Counted from the first letter of the stretch, positions 43,843 to 52,669 are shown. The stretch: DNA of 57,414 nucleotides from Bacillota bacterium (GCA_017394515.1 JAFPXY010000006.1:1-57414); one strand, 5' to 3'. The notes: a model not told the origin generated them from the letters alone. Numbers and translations: made by a program.

Positions 43843-44505
43843 TTAGTCGTCCTGTTTTCCGCCTATGCGGTCTATATCACTTACCGCGATCCCCAGGCGC
43901 GAGGCCTTAGCCGCCAGAGCTGTGCGGGAATGGATATCGCTCTTGGCCATCAGATCATCCAGATAGTCCTTTACAGTGTTTGAGCTTAAGAATATCCTTT
44001 CTCCGATCTCCTTGTTGGACAACCCTTCCGTGAGAAACCTTAAAATACTCCTCTGCTGTTTGGTGAGTTTTGATGCCTGAAGCCGTCCCAGATTTACATC
44101 CGGAGCGCTCTCGGGATAAACCAACTCACCAGACATGGTCCTGTCCATGACTTCCAAAAGCGACATCTCAGAGAAAGTCTTGAACCAAAAGCTTTCGATA
44201 CCCGCCTCTCTGGCCTTTTCGATCCAGTCTGCATCCGCCATGGATGTGGCGATGATGATCTTTGTATCGGGATATTTTGCTTTTAACTTTTCGGCGGCAG
44301 TAAGTCCGTCTTCGCCTTTAGACATCATTACGTCCATGATTATCACATCCGGACGCCCATGCTCACTGCACCACTTGATCGCATCCTTTGCAAATGGAAG
44401 GGAAGCCACGACTTCATAATTAACTGATGGCTTGATAAACATCTCCATATATCCTCTGGAGATCATCTCATCATCGACAACTATAACCTTATAGGGCCTA
44501 TTCAA
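43843..44505 (-). CDS. NarL/LuxR-type response regulator
   Basis: A 220-residue regulator with a receiver domain at about residues 5-125 (acidic pair in VVDDE, phosphorylated Asp in VIIMDVMM, Thr/Ser in IIATSMAD) and a LuxR-type helix-turn-helix at about 145-208 (LTKQQRSILRFLTEGLSNKE, then IFLSSNTVKDYLDDLMAK). The start is a TTG at 44505, with GAGGG upstream; no ATG in frame is available. The gene lies 69 bp upstream of, and on the same strand as, the 2,612-residue surface protein gene. It is divergent from two kinase-like genes, which should supply its phosphate. Control of the surface proteins is a reasonable inference. Confidence 0.88.
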   Translation of the reverse strand: MNRPYKVIVVDDEMISRGYMEMFIKPSVNYEVVASLPFAKDAIKWCSEHGRPDVIIMDVMMSKGEDGLTAAEKLKAKYPDTKIIIATSMADADWIEKAREAGIESFWFKTFSEMSLLEVMDRTMSGELVYPESAPDVNLGRLQASKLTKQQRSILRFLTEGLSNKEIGERIFLSSNTVKDYLDDLMAKSDIHSRTALAAKASRLGIAVSDIDRIGGKQDD

Positions 44506-44598
44506 TTAACATCACCCTCTTTCATATCTATGTACAACGCATTATCGCTTTACTACAATAACTCACTATAATTATACTTGATTGCACGCGTTATGCCA

Positions 44599-44614
44599 CC
44601 CCCCAGCTGGGGGG
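44599..44614. promoter_or_regulatory. Perfect GC palindrome upstream of the kinase promoter
   Basis: CCCCCCAGCTGGGGGG lies in AT-rich DNA 16 bp upstream of the -35 box of the kinase operon, at about -59 from the expected start. It is between divergent genes of one two-component system, so it is a good candidate operator. A stem followed by TTTT could also attenuate transcripts on the plus strand. Confidence 0.5.
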
Positions 44615-44630
44615 TTTTGAAGGCAGAACA

Positions 44631-44659
44631 TTGATTTTTTTATGGTTTACAACTATAAT
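44631..44659 (+). promoter_or_regulatory. Promoter of the kinase pair
   Basis: TTGATT (44631-44636) and TATAAT (44654-44659) with a 17-bp spacer; AAGGAGG and the ATG at 44683 follow. Confidence 0.7.
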
Positions 44660-44682
44660 ATGTTGAAGAAAGGAGGCTCATT

Positions 44683-46320
44683 ATGATAGTACGCAAAGAA
44701 ACCAAGACCACATGGCTTTTCATAGGCTTCCTTTTGATTGCAGGGATCGTTTACTACTGCTCTTGGGGCCCCATGACATATAGATCCGCTGCTTTTTTCT
44801 GTATTAATCTCATGATCTACGCAGGGCTTCTGTTGCTTTGGCTTCAGTCCATCAGAGACCGCCTTCTTCCCACCAGATCCAGATCATATATAACCGCTTC
44901 CGCCCTGTTTATGCTCACCTATCTGATAGTCCGGGCCTTCAAATACAGGGTCGTCTTTAATGATCCTGTTCTGGAACGCTACTGCGTGTATCTGTACTAT
45001 ATTCCCATGACCATGATTCCGGTATTGTTTCTGATGGTCTGTCTGAGGATCAAACGAAGTGAGAATAAAGACGGATTCGATGAAAGGCTCCTTACGATCC
45101 CTTCGGTCATATTAAGCATTCTGTTTCTTACAAACGATTTCCATCAATTGATCTACAGACCTAACGTAAGTCTTGCAGAGTTTGCCGTGAACAGCGGCAC
45201 CTATTCCTATGGTCCGGTATTCTACTTGACTTATGCCTGGATGGGGATATGCGTTCTCATTGGAATCATCTTGCTCATAAGCATAACTCGCGTTTTCAAT
45301 TACAGAATACTGCTTCCTTTTATTTTAGTTATTGCCGTATGGGTCATCACGATCGCTATTCTCAATCTTGTAGAATCCAATGGCTCTATACCCCTGCCCT
45401 ACAAAGCGCCTGAAATACACATCTTCAGCATGCTGGGACTGTTTGAAGCATGTATCAGAAGCAGGCTCATACCATATAACGAAAACTATAAAAGTTTCTT
45501 CAGGCATATCAAGATCCCTGTGCTCATCACAGACCGCGATATGAACGTCATTTATCAAACCTCAGCCGACCTGAGTGCTTCGGATGATATTTTGAGGGCG
45601 TCCCTCGAAGCTCCCATCTACAAAGATAAGGATACCAGACTCTCAGGCATGGAGATCAAGGGCGGATACGCCTTCTGGACTGAGGATGAAAGCAGTCTTA
45701 ACCGCATGAATGAAAGGTTAAAGGATGCCAATGACATACTGTCCATGGAGAACGAACTGATTCAGCGAGAGCAGGATCTGGCCAAAGAAAAAGCTGCCAT
45801 CGACCATCGAAGCGCTTTATATGCAAGGATAGCTCAGGAAGTCTATCCTACTCAGAAGAAGATTTCCGAGATCCTGTCTTCGGCTGAGCCGGGGACGCCC
45901 TTGCTCAAAGACAAGATAGCGGAGATTCTTGTCCTCACGTCCTTTATCAAGCGCAAGGCCAACTTCATCCTTCTGGCTTCCGAGCGTGATCAGATCAATT
46001 CCGAAGAATTAAGTTCTGCCATGAGAGAATCGGTCTTTTATCTGAAGTATCTGGGAATGCATGCTTCCTTTACCTCCACTTCTGCCAGAGCCTGGCCTTG
46101 TCAGACTGCCGCGGATATTTATGATCATTTCAGGTACATCATAGAGCAACTTATTGGAAACGCCACGGAGTTATGGATCAACTTTAACGATGAGGCGCTC
46201 CTCTTCATGGTTGAACAGGCACAGGAAGTGGATACCGCTTATCTGACCTTTCCTTATAAACAGTCAGTGGAAGATGGCCAGCTTATATTGAAAATAAATA
46301 TTGGAGGTGATGAATCATGA
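44683..46320 (+). CDS. Seven-to-eight-helix membrane sensor with degenerate kinase-like region
   Basis: A 545-residue protein. Residues about 10-260 contain seven or eight membrane helices of the histidine-kinase 7TM sensor type. A PAS-like segment follows (HIKIPVLITDRDMNVIYQTS, residues about 275-340), then a coiled coil (residues about 345-385) and a helical region where the dimerisation domain should be. No clear phospho-accepting His motif is seen. A weak N-box-like segment, YIIEQLIGNATELWINF, lies near residue 490, but the glycine boxes that bind ATP are missing. It overlaps the next gene by four bases (ATGA). It probably senses the signal and works through the active kinase encoded next to it. 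Confidence 0.75.
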   Translation: MIVRKETKTTWLFIGFLLIAGIVYYCSWGPMTYRSAAFFCINLMIYAGLLLLWLQSIRDRLLPTRSRSYITASALFMLTYLIVRAFKYRVVFNDPVLERYCVYLYYIPMTMIPVLFLMVCLRIKRSENKDGFDERLLTIPSVILSILFLTNDFHQLIYRPNVSLAEFAVNSGTYSYGPVFYLTYAWMGICVLIGIILLISITRVFNYRILLPFILVIAVWVITIAILNLVESNGSIPLPYKAPEIHIFSMLGLFEACIRSRLIPYNENYKSFFRHIKIPVLITDRDMNVIYQTSADLSASDDILRASLEAPIYKDKDTRLSGMEIKGGYAFWTEDESSLNRMNERLKDANDILSMENELIQREQDLAKEKAAIDHRSALYARIAQEVYPTQKKISEILSSAEPGTPLLKDKIAEILVLTSFIKRKANFILLASERDQINSEELSSAMRESVFYLKYLGMHASFTSTSARAWPCQTAADIYDHFRYIIEQLIGNATELWINFNDEALLFMVEQAQEVDTAYLTFPYKQSVEDGQLILKINIGGDES

Positions 46321-47594
46321 TTAACATCTTAGATATCGTCGGCACCTCCATCTGGAATGTGATAGCTGCACTATCTATCCTTTTATCCATTCCGCAGCTT
46401 GGTGTACTGATCCGCGCCATAAGAAACAAACGCCAAAAAAAGATCCTGGTACTGCTATTCCTTATATTCCTTCTGGACCTCATGATATTTATATCGATCA
46501 TTGACTGTTCACTTCAAGCGAGACCGGATCTAATAAAACTGGAACCAACTTCTTATGAGCTGTTGCTTTCCGGTACGCCCTGGATAGTCTACGCATCAAT
46601 GGAAGCGGTCATGGTTATATGCCTTATCTTCTCACTGAGAGCCACTAAACGCTATCCTGAGACTCATCTGACACAGGAAGCCATAAAGGAGACTGTGAAT
46701 CTGCTTCCCATGGCAATATGCATAAGTGATACCGTCGGAACGGTGCTCCTGGTCAATCCGAAGATGAACGAGCTGAGCAAAGCCCTCTTTGGATCCCTTC
46801 TAACCGACTCCGTGATCTTCTGGCAAAAGATACAGAAAAACTATTCTGTCCAAGAGGGTGTCTATCCCGTTGCTATGTCAGACGGCAGAGTATGGCTCTT
46901 CTCAAGAGATAAGATCCATGACGATGACAATGTCTACTATCAGATCATGGCCTATGACATTACGGAACAGTATCGTATCACTGATGAATTATCCCAGAAG
47001 AATAAGCAACTCAAGAATGTGCAGCTTCGCATGAAGTCAGTCAGCGCAAAAGAATTCAGTCTGGTGGCTGCCAGAGAGATCATGAACGCTCGAGTTACCG
47101 TGCACAACCAGTTGGGTAACGTGCTTCTCACAGGCAAATACTATCTGGATCATATGGAAGACATGAACGAAGCTGAACTGCTGAATCTTTTGACATACAG
47201 CAATAACTTCTTCATTATGGAAGCTGAAGAACCCGACGACATGGCAGATGAACTTAATCTCGCGATCCACATGGCGAGAAGGATCGGTGTAGACGTGGAT
47301 ATCACAGGCGATCTGCCTTCATCCGCTACAGCCCGCCGACTTATCGCTCAGGCCGTAGAGCAGTGTGCATCCAATGCCGTGCGGCATGCAGATGCTGATA
47401 AGCTTATGCTATGCTGCGCTCTGAGTCCCGACATCTGTCATGTGACCATAACCAATAATGGCATACCGCCTGCGTCAACCATCAGGGAGTCAGGTGGCCT
47501 TGCTTCTCTAAGACAATCCATCGAGGATGCCGGAGGAAAGATGAGAATCATTAGCCAGCCTGAATTCAGGCTTGAACTGGAAATAAGTAGATAG
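46317..47594 (+). CDS. Membrane sensor histidine kinase (HisKA_3-like)
   Basis: A 425-residue kinase. There are three or four membrane helices in residues 5-110, a PAS-like segment (LLPMAICISDTVGTVLLVNP) near 140-225, then the dimerisation region with the likely phospho-accepting His in ARVTVHNQLGNVLLTG near residue 262, similar to the H-D/N-Q-L-G of NarX/DesK kinases. The ATPase domain is at about 315-425 with N-box EQCASNAVRHADA, G1 ITNNGIPP and G2 GGLASLRQSIEDAGG. This type pairs with NarL-family regulators, matching the divergent regulator gene. It is the only one of the two kinase-like proteins here with intact ATP motifs. Confidence 0.87.
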   Translation: MINILDIVGTSIWNVIAALSILLSIPQLGVLIRAIRNKRQKKILVLLFLIFLLDLMIFISIIDCSLQARPDLIKLEPTSYELLLSGTPWIVYASMEAVMVICLIFSLRATKRYPETHLTQEAIKETVNLLPMAICISDTVGTVLLVNPKMNELSKALFGSLLTDSVIFWQKIQKNYSVQEGVYPVAMSDGRVWLFSRDKIHDDDNVYYQIMAYDITEQYRITDELSQKNKQLKNVQLRMKSVSAKEFSLVAAREIMNARVTVHNQLGNVLLTGKYYLDHMEDMNEAELLNLLTYSNNFFIMEAEEPDDMADELNLAIHMARRIGVDVDITGDLPSSATARRLIAQAVEQCASNAVRHADADKLMLCCALSPDICHVTITNNGIPPASTIRESGGLASLRQSIEDAGGKMRIISQPEFRLELEISR

Positions 47595-47606
47595 ATAATA
47601 TCCGAA

Positions 47607-47667
47607 AAAGGAGATGTCTCATAAGATGTTGTTTCACATCTTTGAAGGGCATCTCCTTCTTTTTTAG
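47607..47667 (+). terminator. Terminator of the kinase pair
   Basis: AAGGAGATG (47609-47617) pairs with CATCTCCTT (47651-47659), an inner AAGATG/CATCTT pairing extends it, and a T run follows. Confidence 0.85.
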
Positions 47668-47706
47668 GCGCTCTAAATTATCGTGTGGGTGTGGGTGAAC
47701 TCTAAA

Positions 47707-47803
47707 TAAAAACGGCATAGCGACCTAAAAAAGACCAAACTATGCCTGTATTATTAAAAAGCAAGAACTATTATTGTTAAAAATTGTACTATTTGTTCAT
47801 TTT
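47707..47803 (-). terminator. Terminator and dispersed repeat after the lyase operon
   Basis: On the minus strand GGCATAG pairs with CTATGCC and GTTTTTATT follows. The stretch from about 47725 to the stop codon at 47804 repeats two segments of 30717-30925, which are joined here but split there. This is a repeated 3'-end element of minus-strand genes. Confidence 0.65.
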
Positions 47804-49330
47804 TTACATCTTTATTTCTCCGATTGCTTCCTCGGCACATCTCACAAGTTCTCCAGAGTGTATGAGGTCTCTCAGTTTTTCCAGATCCGGGTGAAGATAA
47901 TAGTCTTCATTCATGATCTGAATGGTTTTTCCAAGGAGATCAAGCACCGCAGCGGTTCCCTTGCCACGCTTCACGTTCATGTCTATAAACTGCTGAGCCT
48001 GGAAGCCTGAGAACAGTTCTACGGCCAGGATGTATTCCAGTAGTTCTGAAGCTTTGCGAGCCTTCTGGCAAGCGTTATACGCCATGGAGACGTAGTCCTC
48101 TTGGTTGGCGCTGGTCGGCACGTCATCTATGGTGGCCGGTACCGCCAGCATTCGCATCTCATTCAGCATGCCTGCCTGGGAATATTGAGGTATCATGAGA
48201 CCTGAATTAAGGCCTGGTTTCTTGACCAGGTAAGCAGGATATCCTGAGAGAGTCTCATCGATAAAGCGGTTATTTCTGCGCTCGGATATTTTTGCGAGAT
48301 AAGCGGCTGCCATGCAGCAGGAATCCATTGCAAGGCCTTCGAAGCCTCCGTCGGGGTTGCCATTAGACAGTGCCGTTCCGTCCTCCATGAAGATCGGATT
48401 ATCTCCGCAGCCCATGAGTTCCGTTCTGATGGTAGTCGCAGCATCCTTTAATATCTTTTTTGCGGCGCCGTGGGCCTGAGGAATGCACCTCAAAGACAAA
48501 GCGTCCTGCACATGAGTTCCAATGCTTGCTTTGCAGATCTCAGAACCCTCCACCAGGTTTAAAATATTCTCTGCAGTCGCTTCCTGTTCTTTCTGGCCCC
48601 TCACCTTCATGATCCTTTCATCATAGGCAGTCGTAAGGCCGTGAAGAGCTTCGAAGGATACCGCAGAAACGCAGTCTGCTGCCTTAGCGCAGTTTAACAA
48701 ATCGTACATGGCAAGGCCTGAAAGTGCTGTTACAGAAATATTGCCGTTTGTCAGTGAAAGGCCTTCCTTATAACTGAATTCCAATGGCTCAAGGCCTACC
48801 TTCGAAAGAGCATCTTTTGCGGGGAGAAGGGTGCCCTTGTAGTATGCTCTGCCTTCACCGATGGCCGTACATGCTATATGGGCTTCCAAGGTGAGATATC
48901 CCACTGAGCCATGAGATGGAACGAAAGGCGTCACTCCCAGGTTAAGCATGTCTCTGTAGAATTGGCAAACTTTAGGGCGAACTCCTGAAACGCCCACGCC
49001 GTAGCTTTCAAGGGCTATTAGCATGATGGCTCTCACCGCTTCCTCTTCAAGGGGCTCTCCCAAAGAAACTGCATGAGTGATTACGATGTTACGCTGCAGC
49101 TTGGCGGCCTCTTCAGAGGGGATCACCCGATTCACCAGGGAACCGAAGCCGGTGGTGGTGCCGTAGACCACCTCGTCTTTTGCGACCTTGTCCTCCACGA
49201 CTTTTCTGGCGCGGCTAACACGTTCAATATATGCTTCTGAAAGCTCTACCTTTGCACCGAAGCGAGCTACAGCCATTAGCTGCTCCAGACTGAGTTCGCG
49301 GTCAAGGGTCACTTTTGTGATTTTATTCAT
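47804..49330 (-). CDS. MIO-less aromatic amino acid lyase-fold enzyme (histidine ammonia-lyase homologue 1)
   Basis: A 508-residue protein of the HAL/PAL superfamily from the ATG at 49330, with GAGG six bases upstream; an ATG at 49342 lacks a site. Conserved segments are YGTTTGFG (catalytic-type Tyr56), LQRNIVITH, EGLSLTNGN, QDALSLRCIPQ, CGDNPIF and NQEDYVSM (catalytic-type Glu). The Ala-Ser-Gly triad that cyclises to MIO is absent: GSVG is followed by Tyr145-Leu-Thr (codons 48890-48898). A standard HutH reaction is therefore unlikely. Ergothionase, from memory, is a MIO-free member that releases trimethylamine. With a BCCT carrier in the operon, a trimethylammonia-lyase role is inferred. It is the third gene of the sigma-54 operon. 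Confidence 0.85.
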   Translation of the reverse strand: MNKITKVTLDRELSLEQLMAVARFGAKVELSEAYIERVSRARKVVEDKVAKDEVVYGTTTGFGSLVNRVIPSEEAAKLQRNIVITHAVSLGEPLEEEAVRAIMLIALESYGVGVSGVRPKVCQFYRDMLNLGVTPFVPSHGSVGYLTLEAHIACTAIGEGRAYYKGTLLPAKDALSKVGLEPLEFSYKEGLSLTNGNISVTALSGLAMYDLLNCAKAADCVSAVSFEALHGLTTAYDERIMKVRGQKEQEATAENILNLVEGSEICKASIGTHVQDALSLRCIPQAHGAAKKILKDAATTIRTELMGCGDNPIFMEDGTALSNGNPDGGFEGLAMDSCCMAAAYLAKISERRNNRFIDETLSGYPAYLVKKPGLNSGLMIPQYSQAGMLNEMRMLAVPATIDDVPTSANQEDYVSMAYNACQKARKASELLEYILAVELFSGFQAQQFIDMNVKRGKGTAAVLDLLGKTIQIMNEDYYLHPDLEKLRDLIHSGELVRCAEEAIGEIKM

Positions 49331-49419
49331 GTCTTTCCTCATATGTCAACACAGGGCTGCCAGAGCAGCCCTGCGTCTTATCTTTATCTTTATTTCTTAC
49401 TTATTCAAGGAGTTATTCA

Positions 49420-51048
49420 TCAGTCGATAACGTCGTCTACGTCGTAGTCAACTCTCTGGTCAAGAGATACGACGGACTTGTCGGGATTGTCGACTGTGTC
49501 GTATTTGTCATACTGAATGAGCATCTTGAAGCCGCTGATTACCATTAAGATCATTACGATGGTCAGCGGGAAGGCTACGGAGATAGCCAGCTGTTTGGTA
49601 GCGTCGATGCCGCTGACAGCTCCGACAGTTGAGGCTGTAGCAAGGTTTACGAAGCATACCAGGGACAGAGTGATTCCCCAGAAGATCTTGATCTTAGTAG
49701 GAGGCTCTACGGTAGCTGCATTTTTTGCGTTAATGGACAGTGACGAAATAGTCGTTGTCATGGAGTCTGCCAGGGTTACGATGGAAATGAAAATGGTGAA
49801 TAAGAATACCCAGTTCATTACCGTTGTGAGAGGCAGGTTCTCGAAGAAGGCGAATACTGCGGATTCTGTTCCCTTTTCGCCCATTACGTTCCAGATAATT
49901 CCGTTCTGCTGTTCATAGAAGATGGATGCTCCTCCGAAGATAGCGAACCAAAGCATTCCGAACCCGCCGGGAAGCAGGAAGTTATAGATGGTGAAATCTT
50001 TAAGTGTTCTTCCTCTTGCGATCTTAGCGTAGAAGATACCCATCAGAGGTGCATATGCGATCATCCAGCTCCAGTAGTTAACTGTCCACCAGGTAGGCCA
50101 CATGTCGCCTTCATTCCAGGAACCGGTGTATGTAACCTGCTCCAGAACGTGGTTGAAGTGGAAGCCAAGAGCTTCACAGCCCAGGTTCAGGATGTATACG
50201 GTAGGTCCGAAGAAGAGTACAAAGGCAAGAAGTGCCATGTAGATCTTGGTGTTGAGATCTGAGAAGAATCTTACACCCTTGGCAATACCGGTGTAGCTGG
50301 AAAGCAGGAAGGTGATAACTACAGCGATGAGGATGCATATCCAGGTAAGCTTGCCGGGGTTGATGCTGGTTACGATGCCGAGGCCTGCGCCGATCTGAAG
50401 TGCGCCTTCGCAAAGGGATGCGGAAACGCCGCCTGCAAGTCCGAATACGCAAAGAATATCGATGACGGTTCCGATCCAACCCATGGCCTTATCGCCTAAG
50501 ATGGGATAGAGGCAGGAGCTGATTCTGTAAGGGAGTTTCAGGTTGTATACTGCAACACCGATTACGATACCTGCTACGCAGTAGTAGCAATACTCAGCAA
50601 GTCCCCAGTGCAGGAAGGTGGTTGAAAGAGCCATCTTAGCTGCTAAAGCTGAACCGGGAGCGATGTCTGTGAAGAGAGGAATACCGTCCATGAAGTGGGT
50701 TACAGGTTCTGCGATTCCCCAGAATACGATACCGGTAGCAATACCTCCGCAAAGGGAGATAACAAACCATGCCCAACGGGACATGACGGGTGTTGCGTCT
50801 TTGCCGCCCAGCTTGATGTTTCCTACTCTCTTAGAGAAGAGTACCCAGAAGCAAAATGCCAGGAGCACTACTGTAAGGATCTGATATGCCCAGCCAAAGT
50901 TGATGCAGGCAAAATCTACGATTGCTGTCTCTGCGGCTGCGAATTTCTCAGGAGCCACAAGACCCAGGACGATGATGAAGATGTATATCACGCTCATGGA
51001 GATGAATACAGGTTTACGGATCGTCACTTTGCTCTTTGTCTTTTCCAT
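49420..51048 (-). CDS. BCCT-family betaine/carnitine/choline-type transporter
   Basis: A 542-residue carrier from the ATG at 51048, with GGAGG upstream; an in-frame TTG four codons earlier lies in the ribosome binding site. Twelve membrane helices are expected. BCCT landmarks are CGGIATGIVFWGIAEPVTHF near residue 100, and WTVNYWSWMIAYAPLMGIFY, then AKIARGRTLKDF near residues 315-350, which includes the Trp box that cradles quaternary ammonium groups. The family imports betaines by sodium or proton symport or by exchange. The first loop reads GIATGIVFW rather than the Gly-Met-Gly of BetP; ion coupling cannot be told. It lies between the two lyase genes (gaps of 50 and 89 bp), pointing to uptake of their substrate. 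Confidence 0.92.
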   Translation of the reverse strand: MEKTKSKVTIRKPVFISMSVIYIFIIVLGLVAPEKFAAAETAIVDFACINFGWAYQILTVVLLAFCFWVLFSKRVGNIKLGGKDATPVMSRWAWFVISLCGGIATGIVFWGIAEPVTHFMDGIPLFTDIAPGSALAAKMALSTTFLHWGLAEYCYYCVAGIVIGVAVYNLKLPYRISSCLYPILGDKAMGWIGTVIDILCVFGLAGGVSASLCEGALQIGAGLGIVTSINPGKLTWICILIAVVITFLLSSYTGIAKGVRFFSDLNTKIYMALLAFVLFFGPTVYILNLGCEALGFHFNHVLEQVTYTGSWNEGDMWPTWWTVNYWSWMIAYAPLMGIFYAKIARGRTLKDFTIYNFLLPGGFGMLWFAIFGGASIFYEQQNGIIWNVMGEKGTESAVFAFFENLPLTTVMNWVFLFTIFISIVTLADSMTTTISSLSINAKNAATVEPPTKIKIFWGITLSLVCFVNLATASTVGAVSGIDATKQLAISVAFPLTIVMILMVISGFKMLIQYDKYDTVDNPDKSVVSLDQRVDYDVDDVID

Positions 51049-51098
51049 AATTTCCTCCAAATAATGAATGATATAAAATAACTGCTTGTGTTTAAAAA

Positions 51099-52637
51099 CT
51101 AATTCATTTCACCGATGAGTTCCTCTGCTCTGTCCACCAGAAGTCCGCTGTGGATCAGGCTTCTCAGATATTCGATATGTTCGTAGAGGAACATATCCTC
51201 CTTCATGAGGGGAAGGATCGGTGCGATCTCATTATAGATGGCGTTGCTGACACTGCTTCTCTTAGGCCAGTCCTCGGTGAAGTTCAGGGCCTGATAATCA
51301 GAGAGGAGCTCGATGGCCAGTATGTATTCCAGTTTTTCTGAAATGGCGATGGCTTTTTTGGATGAATTGTATCCCATGGATACGTAGTCTTCCTGATTGC
51401 CGCAGGTAGGTGTGTTATCTACGGTAGCAGGTGAGCTCAGGATCCTCATCTCATTGAGGAGACCTGCCTGAGTGTACTGAGGGATCATAAGTCCGGAGTT
51501 CAGTCCGGGATTGGCAACCATGAAGGAAGGGTAACCGCTGTAGGTCTCATCCACCAGACGGTTGTTTCTTCTCTCGCTCATCTTGGCTAAGGTGGTGGCT
51601 GCGATGGCTGCGGAGTCCATCTCGATGCCTACGTAGGAAGAATCCGCATTGCAGGCGGAGATCACGTCTTCCTCACCCTCTTCCGGCCAGATGATAGGAT
51701 TGTCACAGCAGGAATTCATTTCAGTCTCGATGGTAGCCTTGGCATCATAGAGAGTCTTCTTTACAGCTCCGTGAAGCTGAGGGATACATCTAAGGGATAA
51801 TGCGTCCTGAATGCGCTCACCCTGGCATTCCTTGATAACTTCGGAATCCTCCAGGATGCGTCTTACAGTGTAAGCTGTGTCCGCCTGTTCTTTGTGAGGA
51901 CGCACCTTCATGACTCTTTCATCAAAGGCACGGATGACTCCCCTCAGGTTCTCCAAGGAAAGAGCTCCGATGATATCAGCGTTCTTTACGGCGTTTATCA
52001 TGTCGTAAATGGCTATGGCCGCAAGACCTGTGGTTGAAGTGGTGCCGGAGATCAGTGCCAGACCTTCTTTGGAAGCCAGAGGCAAAGGCTTGATGGCAGC
52101 CTTGGCCAGAACCCAGGTGGCATCCAGCAGTTCACCCTGGTAGTATGCCTTTCCATTACCCTCGATGACTCTAGCCATATGAGCTTCAGGACTGAGATAT
52201 CCTACAGAACCATCCCCGGGAGCCCAGGGCGTAATGTTCATATTAAGGAAGTCTCTGTATCTCTCCAAGACTTCGATCCTGACGCCGCTGTTTCCCCTGC
52301 CCAGATTCTGAAGGACCATGAGCATGATGGCACGGACGGATTCGATGGAAAGAGGCTGTCCTACGGAAGTTGAGTGGCTTGCGATTATGTTATGCTGAAG
52401 TTTTGCAGCTTCTTCGTTGCTTATAACCTTGGTGCAAAGAGATCCGAATCCCGTGGTAACTCCGTACATGACGCGGTCTTCTTCGGTCCACTTTTCAACA
52501 AGCTTTCTTGCTTTATTTACTCTGCTTACGTATTCATCGGAAAATTCCACAGTAGCGCCGCCCCTTACGACGGACATGAACTGTTCGAGATCCAGGGGAC
52601 CTCCGAGTACTATTGTCTTGGTTTGAAATTTATCCAT
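51099..52637 (-). CDS. MIO-less aromatic amino acid lyase-fold enzyme (histidine ammonia-lyase homologue 2)
   Basis: A 512-residue paralogue of the lyase at 47804-49330 and first gene of the operon. The ATG at 52637 has AGGAG eight bases upstream; an in-frame GTG at 52646 is too close to it. Kept segments are YGVTTGFG (Tyr58), LQHNIIASH, QDALSLRCIPQ, CCDNPII and NQEDYVSM. The MIO triad is replaced by Tyr147-Leu-Ser (codons 52191-52199). The Asn of the HAL/PAL N-G-T motif has become Ser (ALISGTTSTT), whereas homologue 1 keeps Asn (LTNGN). The two enzymes thus differ in the pocket and may act on different betainised amino acids. It is controlled by the -24/-12 promoter just upstream. Confidence 0.85.
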   Translation of the reverse strand: MDKFQTKTIVLGGPLDLEQFMSVVRGGATVEFSDEYVSRVNKARKLVEKWTEEDRVMYGVTTGFGSLCTKVISNEEAAKLQHNIIASHSTSVGQPLSIESVRAIMLMVLQNLGRGNSGVRIEVLERYRDFLNMNITPWAPGDGSVGYLSPEAHMARVIEGNGKAYYQGELLDATWVLAKAAIKPLPLASKEGLALISGTTSTTGLAAIAIYDMINAVKNADIIGALSLENLRGVIRAFDERVMKVRPHKEQADTAYTVRRILEDSEVIKECQGERIQDALSLRCIPQLHGAVKKTLYDAKATIETEMNSCCDNPIIWPEEGEEDVISACNADSSYVGIEMDSAAIAATTLAKMSERRNNRLVDETYSGYPSFMVANPGLNSGLMIPQYTQAGLLNEMRILSSPATVDNTPTCGNQEDYVSMGYNSSKKAIAISEKLEYILAIELLSDYQALNFTEDWPKRSSVSNAIYNEIAPILPLMKEDMFLYEHIEYLRSLIHSGLLVDRAEELIGEMN

Positions 52638-52669
52638 GATTTTCACTCCTTTGCTATGCTAAAGTATTA

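Noticed and set aside
47804..52637. Ordinary histidine utilisation (hut) operon
   Set aside because: There is no hutU, hutI or formimidoylglutamase gene, both lyases lack the MIO triad, and the carrier is of the betaine family.
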